Below, one piece after another: positions 60,993-64,000 of a DNA stretch of 64,000 nucleotides. The notes beneath the pieces are model-generated. The model saw nothing but the letters and a program-made list of their open reading frames with translations. It was not told where the DNA came from and ran no database searches. The stretch lies in contig JACAXG010000109.1 of NCBI GenBank assembly GCA_018881555.1, positions 801,251 through 865,250 on the forward strand. The letters run 5' to 3'. The DNA is from Amblyornis subalaris (lineage: Eukaryota > Chordata > Aves > Passeriformes > Ptilonorhynchidae). Every line of letters begins with the position of its first letter. Position 1 is the first letter of the stretch. The position numbers and the translations under genes were made by a program.

Positions 60993-63900
60993 AGCAGAGA
61001 TTAGAAGACAGTAACAAAGTAGAAACTTTAAAAGCGGGGTTTCACTGGTTCCCAGTTCATTATTTACTTGAAATTCCAGATTAAATAATTTCTAAAAGGG
61101 CTGGAAAGCTCAAAAAATAAGCTTACCCTTTCATACTGTTATAAATTATAGTGACTTGAAATAAAACACATTTTGCCTATATGTTCTTTTTTTTTTTAAA
61201 GATAGTCAGGACTACTTGATATGTGAAAATACTTTGGGTTGTATTTTTCATCCCTAAAGAGAAAGAGAATATAGATGTTTCCTTTAAAAATACAATGACT
61301 TTGAGAAAAATAATGAATTGTCTATCACAGCTTGTTTCTCCTGTCAATGACATTGAGGCGTTCAGCTTTCCTGTTAAAAGAAGACAAAGTTATTTAGGAT
61401 AAAAACATTTTCTAATAACATTCTTTTTGCCTCCTTCTGCCTTCAAAACATCTTACAGTTTTAATAAAGCAAACTTGTCTTTGAAAAGTATGTTTTTCCC
61501 TTTATTAAACTAATCCTGCATGTTCAACATAAAGTGTTATTTTAATGAGCAGACATGTTATTTGGGCCTCTAAAAAAAATCAAAAAAGACCTATTTGTCC
61601 TAAGAAAATATTAACCTGTCACTTAATATAGTTGATTATTATTCATTATGGGTAAAGTTTTCAGTAACAAGAGTTTTCAGGTTTTACTTTTATTTTTAAA
61701 CTGTGATGTTATTTAGAGAGAGTTCTGCAACAGAGAGCTGCTTTGCTTTGCTTTGCAAAGTAAAAGTACTCCTGGAGAGAAAGAAGTTGGATTTTTAAAT
61801 ATTAATCTCTGTATTAATATGTATTTCTACATGGTTCAGAAAAGAAATTTGAACAGCATCACCCTCATTACTATGACACTCCACTGAGGAAAGTTATACA
61901 GGATTATACAGGAAAAGATGCCCAAATGGAGACATATACAATCCTTTTTTAAAAAAAAATTGCTTTAAAACATTTGCAAATATCTGAACACAAGATTTTG
62001 TTCAAGCACAAGATTGTGCTTGAAAGACCCATTAAAACACGTGAATAAAACATTCACCTTCAAAAAGGTAAAATTACCTGTTCTGTTAAGCACTGCTGTG
62101 AAATTCTAGTTGTATAGCTAAGACTACTTCATACTTGTCTAGAGGATGTGAGGAATGCCTGGCGTGTTGGAAAGCAATGGAGCAGAAGCACATGAAGGGC
62201 TTACTTCTTTGACATACACATTTACCAGCATAGAACAGAGATGTTGGCCCCAGCATAACAGAAACTTCCAAACAAAGTCTGAGTCAATCAATTTGATTTC
62301 GTTATTCCTACTTTCACTTATCAGGATAGTTTTAGTTCCCTTAGCTCTCTTCATTTACGATCTCCCAGCCCAGCTATGTGGTTCTAAGCCACTGATGTTC
62401 AGTGAGTGTATGATCTGCATAGTACCTTAAAGTAAATACTGAGCTTTTGAGCAAAGGCACCTGAAAATTCTACATTTATTGCTTATTTAATCTTCATATT
62501 TGTTCACAGAAAGTGGCACAAATAAGCAAAAAACACATCGTTGCTATTAAAGCCACACACAGACATTTGCTTTCCTCAATTAATAGAAACATTCTCATTG
62601 TACAAATGTGCATGACAACTAAAACTGTCCTTTGTTCACCACATTTAGTAGGTTTCAGATTATTAACATTATCCTTGCAACAATGTGACCCAATTACAAA
62701 ATTACATGAACTATTTGTCAGTAAATATTTCTTAAATATATGATATAGTACTAACATAGAAAAGGTCTTTGTTTAGGTGGGAAGAGAAAAAAAAAGCAGG
62801 ACTTGAAAAATCAGCTAGGTTTAGTCTTATATAACACTGGAACTGAATAACAAATACCTGATGTCTGCCTTGTCTGACTTCACTATTCTTCCTATGACAT
62901 GTATTAGGCCAGAGATTATTTTATCAAGATATATTTTTTTGGTAAACTCTCATTCTATTTTAACCTCACTAAACAGGAAAATGAAATTTTATGTTTGAGT
63001 AAATAAAAAGTCATTAATCAGCACAAGATGAGTGCAGACCATTTTCTTGTCTACTCAGCGAAATGAAGCAATATCTCCTTCCACTACACCATAAGCTGGC
63101 CTCATGTGATCAGCTCAACTGAATCTGTATTCTGCTTCTATAACTTGCTACATAATTTCTGCAAGATGAAACCCTATTTAATTCTTCTTGGTATATTCTA
63201 TACTTTGAGTATATAAAAATATTCTACAGTATTAATAATTATTAAAAAATAACATTACTCGCCCATTTATTTTTGTCTATATAACATTTGTAATCAAACA
63301 TGCCATGATTTTATCTTACTCTGAAATGTTTACTGATGTCTGATTTACATCACAAACTAAAAATACCTGGACAGTATTTCTAGATATTTAGCACAAAAAA
63401 TAAACAAACTTCAATAAATCCTAAAACACTACATCTCATGCTTAAAAATAAGAAAAAATATTAATAACCATTTATACACTAAAGAAAGAAAGTATTTGCA
63501 ACACCCAATAGCACTATAATTTCAAAAAATTTAACAGTTGGAAATAGAAATCATCTTCCAGAAAACACACACACAAAACAAGTTTGCATACTCCAACAAC
63601 TCCAGTGTTTCAGGAACGTAGACCTAGCCTTTATCTAAAAAAAAAAAAAAAATAAAAGAAAGGTGAATTAGAAAGATAAACACAACTAGACAGATACAAA
63701 GAAGTCAGAATATTTCCAGCATGATTTAGTAGTATTTGGTTCTTTTTGTTCCAACAGTAACAAGGCAGAAGAGAGTAAAAAGCAAATGTAAGTGTTTCAC
63801 AAATTTTCCCTAAAACCAAAACATGATTAAGTCCTTGATTTAGGACAGCTCAAAGTTTACAGTCCACCTAGCTGAAATCAGTTCCCACGCTAGAAAGTTT

Positions 63901-64000
63901 GTATTATATGCACTACCAAGCTTTTCCTAACTTTTTTAATGGAAAATCTTGAAGGTAAGGAATGTGAATGAATAAATACTCCTCAGAATGTGTGGATGAA

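Larger units (their letters stand above)
60123..64000. other. Unique non-coding sequence to the window end
   Basis: Apart from the inverted repeats and the doubtful open frame, this is AT-rich sequence without recognisable repeats. It has a T run (61186-61197), a CTTTG triple (61741-61755), an A run (63637-63652) and an ambiguous base at 60491. Overlapping frames of 60-91 codons at 62086-62757 on both strands show no motif. Confidence 0.5.

Noticed and set aside
1..64000. CRISPR arrays, operons, bacterial promoters, tRNA or rRNA genes
   Set aside because: The window is eukaryotic. No regularly spaced repeats with unique spacers and no tRNA cloverleaf or rRNA stretch were seen.

Overview
The window looks like non-coding avian DNA, probably from a songbird, either intergenic or deep inside a large intron. 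It is AT-rich. The recognisable pieces are CR1 LINE fragments, retroviral LTRs of several families, a MIR-like relic and microsatellites. I found no exon, no host protein-coding gene and no RNA gene that I can support. The longest open frame (156 codons, minus strand, 60522-60992) matches no family I know. The bird assignment rests on several CR1 copies with the CR1 3' tail (AATCATAGAATCAT-like on the minus strand) and on LTR types I recognise from bird genomes. Passerine is an inference.

Layout. 1-6854 is unique AT-rich sequence. A CR1 tail lies at 6855-6957. At 10184-12082 two related LTRs face each other tail to tail with only 20 bases between them. A third LTR (14721 to about 15411) carries a TATA box and 16-bp internal repeats. 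At 21476-22565 there is a 5'-truncated CR1 on the minus strand with a broken reverse transcriptase. At about 23690-24680 there is a very old CR1/L3-type relic on the plus strand. A CR1 scrap lies at 27810-27935. A minus-strand LTR with readable CCAAT, TATA and poly(A) signals starts at 32553. A GC- and CpG-rich LTR at 38179-39272 is flanked by a 5-bp repeat, TTAAG. A large CR1 at 45365-46955 is itself interrupted by a younger CR1 tail. A minus-strand ERVL-type LTR follows at about 47570-48459. CR1 tails on the plus strand lie at 52722-52855 and 53539-53991. A MIR-like SINE relic is at about 59955-60115.

Nothing here works together as a pathway or operon. The biology visible is the insertion history of the locus: a MIR/L3 layer, then CR1, then CR1 inserted in CR1, plus LTR insertions that carried promoters and poly(A) signals on both strands. 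No internal retroviral gene (gag, pol or env) is recognisable, so all the LTRs look solitary. I did not find an undescribed biological system. The observations most worth checking are the inverted LTR pair, the nested CR1, the CpG-rich LTR, a perfect 22-bp palindrome at 19390-19411 and the 156-codon frame.
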